A stretch of DNA of 64,000 nt, taken from Mesobacillus zeae. GTDB lineage: Bacteria > Bacillota > Bacilli > Bacillales > Cytobacillaceae. The position numbers and the translations under genes were made by a program. A model generated the notes under the pieces. It ran no database searches. It was not told the DNA's origin and saw only the letters and a list, made by a program, of their open reading frames with translations. Location: assembly GCF_003570705.1 (NCBI RefSeq), contig NZ_QWVT01000011.1:1-64000 (forward strand), in the 5' to 3' direction. This document shows positions 52,200 through 59,730 of the stretch, one piece after another. Numbering within the stretch: the stretch's first letter is position 1; each line of letters starts with the position of its first letter.

Positions 52200-52305
52200 A
52201 TGATCGCCTATCCGTTGGCGATGTAATTAGGAAATGGCGTTCTCGTCTGCCGGCGTCCGGCACGATGTGTACGTCGCTAAACAGGCGCTTGCTCTCTTTT
52301 TTGAC

Positions 52306-53013
52306 CTACCATTCTTTTGGCGTATAGTCGAGGTCGCTGAATAACTGTTTGCGCTCTTTTTTTGACAGGTCCCTCCACTGGCCGTATGGGAGATTTCCGA
52401 GATGGATATTCATGATTCTGGTACGCTGCAGCCTTGTGACTTCGTAACCCAGTTCGGCACACATCCGGCGGATTTGCCGGTTTAATCCCTGTGTCAAAAC
52501 TATATTGAAATCATATTTTGAGAGTTGCGTCACTTTGCAGGGAAGCGTCTTTGTTCCTAGGATTTTGACTCCTGACTCCATCTTTTCGACAAAATCTGGT
52601 GTGATAGGCCTATCCACTGAAACCAGATATTCTTTTTCATGCTTGTTTTCGGCGCGCAAAATTTCATTGACAATATCACCATCGTTGGTGAGCAGTATCA
52701 AGCCTTCGGACTCTTTATCAAGGCGGCCGATATTATAAATCCTTAAGGGATGATTGACTAAATCAACAATGTTTCCTTTGACGTTTTTTTCGGTGGTGCT
52801 CGTAATGCCGACAGGCTTGTTCAAAGCAATATAAACATAGTTGCTTGCCATCCGGATAGGATTGCCGTTGACCCGTACATCATCGCCGGGCTCAACCTGA
52901 CTGCCAACCTTGGCTACTTTCCCATTAATTGTCACTCTTCCTTCATCTATAAGCCTGTCCGCGCCTCGCCTAGAGGTTTTTCCGGATTCGCTGATAAATT
53001 TATTAATACGCAT
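52306..53013 (-). CDS. rluF: 23S rRNA pseudouridine synthase RluF
   Basis: This 235-residue RNA-modifying enzyme has an N-terminal S4 RNA-binding domain (MRINKFISESGKTSRRGADR, LIDEGRVTINGKVAKVGSQV) and an RsuA/RluB/E/F catalytic domain. Its motif I is YNIGRLDKESEGLILLTNDG with the catalytic Asp, followed by the C-terminal QGLNRQIRRMCAELGYEVTR block that distinguishes RluF-type members. It would convert a uridine in 23S rRNA (U2604 in E. coli numbering) to pseudouridine. ATG 53013 follows AAAGGTGTGG; GTG 53022 is an in-frame alternative. Confidence 0.92.
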   Translation of the reverse strand: MRINKFISESGKTSRRGADRLIDEGRVTINGKVAKVGSQVEPGDDVRVNGNPIRMASNYVYIALNKPVGITSTTEKNVKGNIVDLVNHPLRIYNIGRLDKESEGLILLTNDGDIVNEILRAENKHEKEYLVSVDRPITPDFVEKMESGVKILGTKTLPCKVTQLSKYDFNIVLTQGLNRQIRRMCAELGYEVTRLQRTRIMNIHLGNLPYGQWRDLSKKERKQLFSDLDYTPKEW

Positions 53014-53022
53014 GTTAACCAC

Positions 53023-53493
53023 ACCTTTATGCGGAGATTTGTACCATTACAATAACTTATTTACGGCGTTATATCAAAGCTATTGGAGAAATGGATTTGA
53101 GAAAGAGCAGCATAGCCCTTTAGCAGGCGAAAATGTTAGTTTTCTAAAGAAGATTACTGCAGGGTGAACTCAGTTGGACACGAACGGGGTGCCTTGCTGT
53201 CATTTTAGCATCAAAACAGGTCATTTTTTCGTTCACTTAATGTGCAAGGGGAGGATTTTGTATCGCTGGCAGGCTTTTGTCGATGTGGAGCCCGTTACGC
53301 ACATAGTTTCAAGCATAAAAGAAGCACTCGAAAAAGTTTTATTCCCGGTTACGGTCGGTTTATTCCCGGTTAGGAACCGTTTATTCCCTGTTAAGGTTCA
53401 GATATTCCCGATTACTATCAATATATTCCTGTTAGATGTAATTCTATCCCATTTAAGTTTTTCAATGGAAAAACAAACCTTGTTCTTCATGAG
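53023..53493. other. Intergenic region with a 21-nt tandem repeat
   Basis: Apart from five imperfect 21-nt units at about 53339-53442 (listed separately), no supported gene is seen. A 120-codon plus-strand frame over 53174-53536 runs through the repeats and the terminator and has no ribosome site. Confidence 0.5.
53339..53442 (+). repeat. Five imperfect 21-nt tandem repeats
   Basis: Units begin TTATTCCCGGTTACGGTC, TTATTCCCGGTTAGGAAC, TTATTCCCTGTTAAGGTT, TATTCCCGATTACTATC and TATTCCTGTTAGATGTA, each 21 nt after the last, with decreasing match. The period equals that of the CTATCTACGG units elsewhere in the window, and the cores (CCCGGTTA against TACGGTAA) are similar. Confidence 0.8.
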
Positions 53494-53535
53494 AAAAGCG
53501 GCCGCTCTCAGTCTTGAGAACGGCCGCTTTTTTTA
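53494..53535. terminator. Strong bidirectional terminator
   Basis: AAAAGCGGCCG plus TCTCA pairs with TGAGA plus CGGCCGCTTTT, with T-runs at both sides. The thioredoxin-like gene on the minus strand stops inside it. Confidence 0.9.
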
Positions 53536-53862
53536 ATCTCCATATGTTGCTTCATATATTCTGTGCAGCTGGTTCCTAAGCTTTTCGATTGGGACGAAAC
53601 GTGCTTCCCGAAGCACTTCTTTTCCATCCGCGAACAGAACAAGAACGGGTGCTGTGAAAGCCATCAAATAGCCGGCAATCTCGGTTACTTCTCCTGCATT
53701 CACAATTCCCAGCTTAATCAGTGGGAATTCCTTCAGCACTTCCTCAACCTGAGGAAGTAGTGCGTGGCAGACACTTCAGCCCGATGAAAGTACATAGATA
53801 AAACTGAGTTTGTTTGTTTGGATAAAACTTTCGGTTTCTTCAATTGAAGCAAGGTTTCTCAT
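53533..53862 (-). CDS. Thioredoxin-family protein with TGA at the first active-site Cys
   Basis: From ATG 53862 (behind GAAGGAGTGCTAAGGAA) the frame reads MRNLASIEETESFIQTNKLS, FIYVLSSG, TGA, SVCHALLPQVEEVLKEFPLI, KLGIVNAGEVTEIAGYLMAF, TAPVLVLFADGKEVLREARF and on to a normal stop, 109 codons. Related Bacillus proteins have CSVCH here, so TGA 29 replaces the nucleophilic Cys of CxxC, giving UxxC if read as selenocysteine. A hairpin ACTTCCTCA-GGT-TGAGGAAGT starts 17 nt after the TGA, with a G in its loop 26 nt downstream. Everything else is intact. It is either a selenoprotein or a gene killed by one Cys-to-stop change. It lies 3' of the MFS gene (24-nt gap). Confidence 0.7.
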
Positions 53863-53885
53863 TTCCTTAGCACTCCTTCAAAACC

Positions 53886-55064
53886 CTAGTTTGCAAGTGT
53901 ACTTTGATGTTTTCTAGCCTGGACCGCATAGATTTGGTAAACGACCAAAGCCACCGCTGACAGGATGATTCCTGAAATGTATGGTAGTCCGATGGATACG
54001 GAGAAGAGCCAGCCGCCAAGTGGAGGGCCGACAATCCTGCCAAGCGAGTCGAACGAAGAAAGCAGCCCGGTTGTGCTGCCATGCCCTGACTTGGATTTCT
54101 TCGTCAGCAGAGAGGAAACACTCGGGCGGATAATTCCGTTTCCGATTCCAAAAATGGTCATGAATGCAGCAGATGTTGCAAAGCTGTCAGCGCGCAGGAT
54201 GAGGGCAAATCCGATGGCGGAAATGATAATTCCGGCTTGGATGATGGCGCCTTCTCCCCATTTTTTTGTAAGGCGGCCGACAAGTCCTCCCTGGACAATT
54301 GCTCCTGCCACTCCCATGATCATGAAGATATAACCAAGCTGTACTGTGCCCATTCCTGCTCTTTCAGCCGCAAAATAAGCAAATGTCGCTTCAAGACCGG
54401 ACAGGGAAAGGGTGACGAACAATTGAAGGATGAACAGCAGGGACAAAGGTCCGCTGAATGCTTTCCACATAGAGGTTTTTTCTGTTGAATGAGTGTGCCG
54501 CTGTTCTGGTGACAGTGACTCTTTTAAAACAATGGCGACCAACACGAATGTGAGCAGGGAAGATGCACCTGCAAGATAAAAAGGTGTTGCCAGATTGTTT
54601 TGAGAGAAAAGGCCGCCAATCGCCGGTCCAAATATGAAGCCAAGACCGACAGCTGCTCCGATGATGCCCATACCTTTTCCACGGTCCTCATTAGAGGTGA
54701 CGTCTGCCACATACGCCATGACGGTCGGCATGTTGGCAGAGGACAGCAATCCGCCGATGATTCGTGCGGCAAACAGCATCCAAAGCTGAGTCGAAAGAGC
54801 CATCAGGAAGAAGGAGATGGCAAGCCCTGCGATTCCAACCATAATGACAGGCTTTCGGCCAATCCGGTCGGAAATCCGGCCCCACATTGGGGCGAACAGC
54901 AGCTGCATTAATGAATAAACGGCCATGAGTAAGCCTAATTGAGTAGGCGAGGCCCCGAGTTGTTCTGCATAAAAAGGCATGACAGGGATAATGATTCCAA
55001 ATCCGACCATGACAAGAAACATGACGGCAAATAAGAGAGGCAATGCTCCTTTTTTTGTTTCCAA
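53886..55064 (-). CDS. MFS drug:proton antiporter (TetA/NorA type)
   Basis: This 392-residue protein has 12 predicted helices. Motif A (GLLMAVYSLMQLLFAPMWGR, ISDRIGRKPVIMVGIAGLAI) and motif C of drug/H+ antiporters (GAAVGLGFIFGPAIGGLFS) are both clear. It would expel drugs in exchange for protons; the substrate is unknown. TTG 55064 follows GGAGGGAAATTAA. The thioredoxin-like gene follows 24 nt after its stop, so the two may be cotranscribed. Confidence 0.9.
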   Translation of the reverse strand: METKKGALPLLFAVMFLVMVGFGIIIPVMPFYAEQLGASPTQLGLLMAVYSLMQLLFAPMWGRISDRIGRKPVIMVGIAGLAISFFLMALSTQLWMLFAARIIGGLLSSANMPTVMAYVADVTSNEDRGKGMGIIGAAVGLGFIFGPAIGGLFSQNNLATPFYLAGASSLLTFVLVAIVLKESLSPEQRHTHSTEKTSMWKAFSGPLSLLFILQLFVTLSLSGLEATFAYFAAERAGMGTVQLGYIFMIMGVAGAIVQGGLVGRLTKKWGEGAIIQAGIIISAIGFALILRADSFATSAAFMTIFGIGNGIIRPSVSSLLTKKSKSGHGSTTGLLSSFDSLGRIVGPPLGGWLFSVSIGLPYISGIILSAVALVVYQIYAVQARKHQSTLAN

Positions 55065-55387
55065 TTAATTTCCCTCCGGTTTCACTGTTGCATATGTAGT
55101 TTCTTATTATATATATATTTGGCTCTAAACAAGAAGCACTAAACCTTGCAGACGGTAAAAAAAAGTTTCCAAACATTAAGGTACTCCTTGTATTCGTTTG
55201 CAGTCAAGCTGATTGCCTGATGAAGCTGATACTTTGTCGTCTTGAATCTAGGAAAATGGTTGGTGGCAAACCGGGAAGATAGGAACAGAGACTTATGGCG
55301 AGCCTTCAATGGAAATAGTATTATATAATTGGTTAAATTGGAAATTAATACTATGTGAATAGATTAACAATTGAGGGGTGCATGATT
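55065..55387. other. Intergenic region upstream of T7SS locus 2
   Basis: No gene is seen. The stretch 55320-55360 (AATTGGTTAAATTGGAAATT) is AT-rich with TATATAAT-like boxes suited to a promoter of the WXG-type gene; the ribosome site is GAGGGG at 55371-55376. Confidence 0.4.
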
Positions 55388-55714
55388 GTGGAGTCGACGG
55401 AAACAAGGGAACTATCTAGAGCTTTCGCCGAGGCGACAATGGATGCGTATGAGAAACAGCGCAAACTGCTGAGCGATATTCAGAACTATGCAAACGACTG
55501 GTCAGGGAAAGCGCGTGATGAATTCGATGCGCTAGTCAATGAAGTGGAGGTCCTGTTCCACCACCATATCACGGACCTGAATGATATCTCGAACGAACTT
55601 TTGGCAGCGGCTGGCGAAATCGACCGTGTCAGGGAGGAAATCGAAAGACAGAAGGAACAGGAAAGGCTGCGCAGCCTGACCTACGGTGCAAGCCGTGATT
55701 TCTACTCCGTGTAG
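55388..55714 (+). CDS. WXG100-like T7SS small protein (YfjA/TIGR04197 type)
   Basis: This protein of about 108 residues is almost entirely two helices around NYANDWSGKARDEFDALVNE, whose WSG turn is the hallmark of WXG100-fold secretion partners. It opens the locus-2 operon, the place of yfjA in the B. subtilis yfjABCDEF locus. GTG 55388 lies 9 nt after GAGGGG; ATG 55382 is closer. It probably pairs with the toxin candidate two genes later for export. Confidence 0.8.
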   Translation: MESTETRELSRAFAEATMDAYEKQRKLLSDIQNYANDWSGKARDEFDALVNEVEVLFHHHITDLNDISNELLAAAGEIDRVREEIERQKEQERLRSLTYGASRDFYSV

Positions 55715-55732
55715 GGACAGGGAGGATAAAAG

Positions 55733-55942
55733 GTGCGATTTGATAGCCATAAACCAGAAAAGATTTTTGAAAGCAACAGATGGGACCATACGGATTCAAG
55801 AATCGTAGCCCCAGAAAAGGAACAAAAGGAAGGCTGCCTGGAAGGATGTTTGGATGGCTGCTTTCAAGGCTGTTTCTCCTTCGTGTTATGGATTTTTTTA
55901 TCAGCCTATGCAGTTAAGGAGATTATCAGCTTTATTTTTTAA
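55733..55942 (+). CDS. Small membrane protein with a Gly-Cys ladder
   Basis: This 69-residue protein has a polar N-terminus (RFDSHKPEKIFESNRWDHTD), then KEGCLEGCLDGCFQGCFSFV, in which four Gly-Cys pairs repeat every four residues, and a C-terminal hydrophobic helix (LWIFLSAYAVKEIISFI). GTG 55733 follows GGGAGG. It sits between the WXG-type gene and the toxin candidate in the same operon. The i/i+4 Cys ladder would line one face of a helix, suiting metal binding, acylation or disulfide formation. I recognise no family. Confidence 0.7.
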   Translation: MRFDSHKPEKIFESNRWDHTDSRIVAPEKEQKEGCLEGCLDGCFQGCFSFVLWIFLSAYAVKEIISFIF

Positions 55943-55972
55943 ATGAAGAGCGAGAGAAAGCGGGGATGAACG

Positions 55973-57130
55973 ATGGGAAATAAGATTGCGGTAGATCCGG
56001 ACAGGCTGCAGGGGCTCGCTGACAGCATGGTTGGGGGCATTTCGGCCATTCAAGATAATTACAAGGATTTGCACAAGAGGCTTGCCCTACTGGTACTGAA
56101 TGCCCCTGCAGAGTACAGACACTGTTTCAACAATGTCGGCGACCCATGGAATACAGGGGGTAGGCTGGTAGAAGGATTGAACGAGATGGAGATAAAAGTG
56201 CGGCAAACAGCCGACAAATTCGACGAGGCTGATAACTACGTCGCGAAGCTCTACAATCTGTATGATAAATATGGCACCATGACAGCAATGGGCGCAACTG
56301 CAGGCCGCCAGGGGCTCTATTACGCAATGGGGGCGACCCAATTCATTAAAGACAGCAACGGTGCTTATACTTTTAAGCACGCCGGACTGTTATCCTACTT
56401 ATCTGATATAGTCGATAATTCCAAGGCTAGGAACTTTGTGAGGGGTCGTCTTAGTGTATTTAACTTAAGAAAGAAGTTTGTAAATACTCCCCTAGAAGAT
56501 TTGGTACACAAAAAATTTGCGAGATACCTTCCTAATGACGTGCTGGATTTAGTAAATGCGACTCAGACATTTGATGACGCGATAAATTTGGGGGGCCTTA
56601 AGTCTGCAAATTTTGGCTCTGTAATAAAATCGGCAGCAAAGTTCGGCAGAGTCAATGCTGTTTTTACAGTGGGTACGACATTTGCAGTGGAAATGGGCGG
56701 AATGGGATTAAAGATATCTCAAAACTACTCCAAGTATAGCAGGCAACCGGAAATCTTGAAACGCGAAAATGCCAAGGCTGTTGGGAACGCCCTCAACAAG
56801 ACAGCTGCAGTTTCAACAGGTGCTATCATTGGAGGAGTAATTGGCGGAGTAGCTGGAAGCTTTTTGGGACCTGTTGGAACAGTTATAGCAGCTGGAGTCG
56901 GTTCGACTATTGGAGGTTTTATTGGAGAACAAGCAGCAAAGCTGACTGCTGGTTTTGCTGAAAAACTCGCTCTTAAAGCCAAAGAGCCGATACACAAAAC
57001 TTTAGAAACAATAAAAGGCGGTTTAAAGAAAGTTGGAAAAGTTGCCGATGCTGTGTCTAAAGGTACTGATCTAATAAATGACGGAATAAAGGGGATTTTC
57101 AAATCACCAAAGGCTTTGTTTAATCCTTAA
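55973..57130 (+). CDS. T7SS-type effector with C-terminal glycine zipper
   Basis: This 385-residue protein starts with a helical WXG/LXG-like targeting region (about 1-110: KIAVDPDRLQGLADSMVGGI, QDNYKDLHKRLALL). A central part follows, and a C-terminal glycine-zipper helix pair at about 281-325 (TGAIIGGVIGGVAGSFLGPV, GTVIAAGVGSTIGGFIGEQA) is followed by a Lys-rich amphipathic tail. Glycine zippers insert into membranes, so a membrane-depolarising toxin is plausible, similar in principle to staphylococcal TspA. The ATG follows CGGGGATGAACG. Tandem membrane proteins follow, likely immunity genes. The toxic activity is inferred. Confidence 0.75.
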   Translation: MGNKIAVDPDRLQGLADSMVGGISAIQDNYKDLHKRLALLVLNAPAEYRHCFNNVGDPWNTGGRLVEGLNEMEIKVRQTADKFDEADNYVAKLYNLYDKYGTMTAMGATAGRQGLYYAMGATQFIKDSNGAYTFKHAGLLSYLSDIVDNSKARNFVRGRLSVFNLRKKFVNTPLEDLVHKKFARYLPNDVLDLVNATQTFDDAINLGGLKSANFGSVIKSAAKFGRVNAVFTVGTTFAVEMGGMGLKISQNYSKYSRQPEILKRENAKAVGNALNKTAAVSTGAIIGGVIGGVAGSFLGPVGTVIAAGVGSTIGGFIGEQAAKLTAGFAEKLALKAKEPIHKTLETIKGGLKKVGKVADAVSKGTDLINDGIKGIFKSPKALFNP

Positions 57131-57174
57131 CTGAATAAAAGTTCCTTACTAATAAACTAAGTTGTAGAGGATGA

Positions 57175-57756
57175 ATGAAATTGTTTTTAAATCTTAAAAA
57201 AGGAAGCGGCAATCTAGTGCAAGTGAAGGGTTCTAAATTCTCTTATACACAAATGATGGTGGCTATTCCTGTGTCTTTTATAGGAATGTTATTTGTGTTA
57301 AGGGAAGGAATAAGATTTGAATCTAACTACTCTCTTTACTATCTAGCCAGTAGTATGGTCTTTATTCCAATCCTTGTATACGGTATGTTATGGTATTTTC
57401 CTGCTTTTATTCCAGGCAAAGTATTGGTGACGATCATCCCTGGTGAAAATGGCCAGATAAAGGGTGGGAGAAAGTCTGTTCGGATTAAAGACATTAAGGA
57501 AATGTTCTTTTACCGAAGATCTATTAATTTGATGAATATGATCATGATTGAGACAATAGATGGTAAAAAAGTGAGGATTCCAACATATAGCCTGCTAAGT
57601 GATGCCGCCTTTTCTATAATGGTCGACCAATTCATCTTTCCGTATATGAATGAGCAGGCGAAAATTGTATGGGACAGGCAAATTGATTTAGACATATTAT
57701 ATAAAAGAACAAGTTACAAGCGTCCTGAGACAGAAGATACAACAATTCATCATTAA
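57175..57756 (+). CDS. DUF5381-like membrane protein, putative immunity copy 1
   Basis: This protein of about 193 residues has two transmembrane helices (MMVAIPVSFIGMLFVLREGI; LASSMVFIPILVYGMLWYFP) followed by a cytoplasmic domain starting PGKVLVTIIPGENGQIKGGR and ending in WDRQIDLDILYKRTSYKRPE. It resembles YfjD/YfjE (DUF5381) from the B. subtilis yfj operon. ATG 57175 or TTG 57181 (which aligns with the GTG starts of copies 2 and 3) is the start. It follows the glycine-zipper gene by 44 nt and ends at its own terminator (GAGCCTTA / TAAGGCTC, 57768-57800). Confidence 0.78.
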   Translation: MKLFLNLKKGSGNLVQVKGSKFSYTQMMVAIPVSFIGMLFVLREGIRFESNYSLYYLASSMVFIPILVYGMLWYFPAFIPGKVLVTIIPGENGQIKGGRKSVRIKDIKEMFFYRRSINLMNMIMIETIDGKKVRIPTYSLLSDAAFSIMVDQFIFPYMNEQAKIVWDRQIDLDILYKRTSYKRPETEDTTIHH

Positions 57757-57767
57757 TCCAATGCAGG

Positions 57768-57803
57768 AGCCTTATCTCATTAATTCGGTAAGGCTCTTCT
57801 TTT
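57768..57803 (+). terminator. Terminator after immunity copy 1
   Basis: GAGCCTTA and TAAGGCTC form a stem followed by TTCTTTTCTT. The same sequence follows copies 2 (58443-58476) and 3 (59102-59140). Confidence 0.75.
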
Positions 57804-57845
57804 CTTGATATACATTCCTGGTTTAATTAGATATGGGGTGGGCAA

Positions 57846-58418
57846 GTGTTATTAAATCTCCGACAAAAAAATGATTCTATTCAAGTAAAAGGGAGTAAGC
57901 TTCTTTATGTCCATGTATCGCTAGCGTTACTGGGTTCTTTAGTTGGTTTGTTCTTTCTTTTTCGAACAGGGATAAAATTCGAGTCACATTATTCTTTTTA
58001 TTATCTTGGAGTAAGTATTATTTTCACTCCGTTTATGCTTTATTTAGCCTTATGGCACCTTTCAGGATTTATCCCCGGCAAAGTATTGATCAAAATCATA
58101 CCCGGGGAAAATGGAGAAATAAAAAGCGGAGGCAAATCGGTTAAATTTAAGGATATTAACGAGGTATCTTTTTATCGAAGGCCGATTAACCTGATGAACG
58201 TGATTTTGCTTGAAACAAGGGATGGAAAGAAAGTAAGAATTCCAACCTATAATTTAATTGCGGATTGGCAAGTGGACATCATGGTAGATAAGTATATTTA
58301 TCCACACATGAACGAGCAAGCGAGAAAAGTATGGGATCGGAAAATTGATCTTAAGGAATTGTTCGAGAGTACCACTTATAAGAGGGAAGAATCAGGAGAT
58401 ACACCAATCAATCATTAA
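57846..58418 (+). CDS. DUF5381-like membrane protein, putative immunity copy 2
   Basis: This 190-residue paralogue of the preceding gene shares the layout: helices (LLYVHVSLALLGSLVGLFFL; FTPFMLYLALWHLSGF), then PGKVLIKIIPGENGEIKSGG, KSVKFKDINEVSFYRRPINL and a closing TTYKREESGDTPINH. The C-terminal half is nearly identical to copy 3, while the N-terminal helices differ, so the variable part is the membrane part. GTG 57846 follows GGGGTGGGC. Confidence 0.78.
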   Translation: MLLNLRQKNDSIQVKGSKLLYVHVSLALLGSLVGLFFLFRTGIKFESHYSFYYLGVSIIFTPFMLYLALWHLSGFIPGKVLIKIIPGENGEIKSGGKSVKFKDINEVSFYRRPINLMNVILLETRDGKKVRIPTYNLIADWQVDIMVDKYIYPHMNEQARKVWDRKIDLKELFESTTYKREESGDTPINH

Positions 58419-58442
58419 TTAATTCAAGGAAAGAAGAGCCTT

Positions 58443-58480
58443 ACTCCGTTTCTCGGTAAGGCTCTTCTTTCCTTGATATA
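58443..58480 (+). terminator. Terminator after immunity copy 2
   Basis: AAGAGCCTTACTCCG pairs with CGGTAAGGCTCTT; T-rich sequence follows. Confidence 0.75.
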
Positions 58481-58516
58481 CTACATTCCTGGTTTAATTA
58501 GATATGGGGTGGGCAA

Positions 58517-59089
58517 GTGTTCTTAAATCTCCGAAAAAAAAATAATATTATACAAATTAAAGGGTCAAAGCTGCTTTATTCTGTATTAATGATAGCCTAT
58601 CCAGGGGGCTTTTTAGGCATGCTTTTTGTGTTGCGAGAAGGCATAAGGTTTGAGTCAAACTATTCCTTATATTATCTTGCAAGCAGCTTAATTTTTATCC
58701 CTTTTCTTGTATATCAATTACTTTGGTATTTCCCTGGCCTTATCCCCGGCAAAGTATTGATCAAAATCATTCCGGGGGAATATGGAGAAATAAAAAGCGG
58801 AGGCAAATCAGTTAAATTTAAGGATATTAACGAGGTGTCTTTTTATCGAAGGCCGATTAATCTGATGAACGTGATTTTGTTTGAAACAAGAAATGGAAAG
58901 AAAGTAAGAATTCCAACCTATAATCTAATTGATGATTGGCAAGTGGACATCATGGTAGATAAGTATATTTATCCACACATGAACGAGCAAGCGAGAACAG
59001 TATGGGATCGGAAAATTGATCTTAAGGAATTGTTCGAGAGTACCACTTATAAGAGGGAAGAATTAGGAGATACACCAATCAATCATTAA
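58517..59089 (+). CDS. DUF5381-like membrane protein, putative immunity copy 3
   Basis: This 190-residue paralogue has an N-terminal membrane half more like copy 1 (GMLFVLREGIRFESNYSLYY, LASSLIFIPFLVYQLLWYFP) and a C-terminal half almost identical to copy 2 (KSVKFKDINEVSFYRRPINL, TYNLIDDWQVDIMVDKYIYP). It is thus a mosaic, as left by recombination between copies. GTG 58517 follows GGGGTGGGC, in a leader identical to that of copy 2. Its terminator follows at 59102-59140. Confidence 0.78.
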   Translation: MFLNLRKKNNIIQIKGSKLLYSVLMIAYPGGFLGMLFVLREGIRFESNYSLYYLASSLIFIPFLVYQLLWYFPGLIPGKVLIKIIPGEYGEIKSGGKSVKFKDINEVSFYRRPINLMNVILFETRNGKKVRIPTYNLIDDWQVDIMVDKYIYPHMNEQARTVWDRKIDLKELFESTTYKREELGDTPINH

Positions 59090-59101
59090 TTAATTCAAGG
59101 A

Positions 59102-59140
59102 TAGAGCCTTACTCCGTTTCTCGGTAGGGCTCTTCTTTCT
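59102..59140 (+). terminator. Terminator after immunity copy 3
   Basis: AGAGCCTTACTCCG pairs with CGGTAGGGCTCT, followed by TCTTTCTTG; it is a near-copy of the terminators at 57768 and 58443. Confidence 0.7.
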
Positions 59141-59176
59141 TGATACACATTGTTTAATTAGATATGGGGTGGGCAT

Positions 59177-59530
59177 GTGTTCTTGAATCTCCGACAAAAA
59201 AACAATTCTGTTCAAATAATAGGGAGTAAGTTTAGCTATTTCCATGTATTTCTCACTAATCGGTTCTTAGTTTGCTGTTACTTTATCTTTCGAGCGAGGA
59301 TTAAATTTGAGTCAAAGTACTCTCTTTCTATCTCGGGGCAAGCTTCGTTTATACGACTATAATGCTTTATTTAACTATATGGCATCTCCCTGGATTGGTA
59401 CCTGGCAAAACTTTTGTCACCATCATTTCAAGCAAAAATTGTGTGGGATCGTAAAATCGATTTAAAATATTTATACGAATTAATGAAGTATGAGCGATCA
59501 GAATCGACTGATACACCGATAAATAGCTGA
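59177..59530 (+). pseudogene. Decayed fourth copy of the membrane immunity gene
   Basis: GTG 59177 with the same GGGGTGGGC leader starts FLNLRQKNNSVQIIGSKFSY and continues to FESKYSLS, then shifts frame. Most of the cytoplasmic domain is deleted. The end is recognisable in another frame: IVWDRKIDLKYLYELMKYER, SESTDTPINS and TGA 59528-59530. It is a remnant of a further tandem unit. Confidence 0.85.
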
Positions 59531-59679
59531 TCCTGTTGAGGCGTAAATGGTGCTTAGTTCAATAAGCAATGCAACTGAATGAATCGTACTGTACTTATTA
59601 TCCTAGAAAAGTGAAAGTATAAGCTCTGATTATCATGAATCTTCTGCTACGGCAGCAACTGTTTTATGTAATCGGCTAT

Positions 59680-59730
59680 AACAAAGCCCCCCATACTGCC
59701 TCGTTGGCAGTATGGGGGGCTTTGTTTGGC
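59680..59730. terminator. Very strong terminator of the YhhN gene
   Basis: AACAAAGCCCCCCATACTGC and its complement GCAGTATGGGGGGCTTTGTT form an about 21-bp perfect stem with a 5-nt loop. Minus-strand transcripts of the YhhN gene end here. Confidence 0.9.

Noticed and set aside
53174-53536. 120-codon plus-strand frame through the 21-nt repeats
   Set aside because: The frame persists because the 21-nt period is a multiple of three and has no stop; it runs into a terminator and lacks a start signal.
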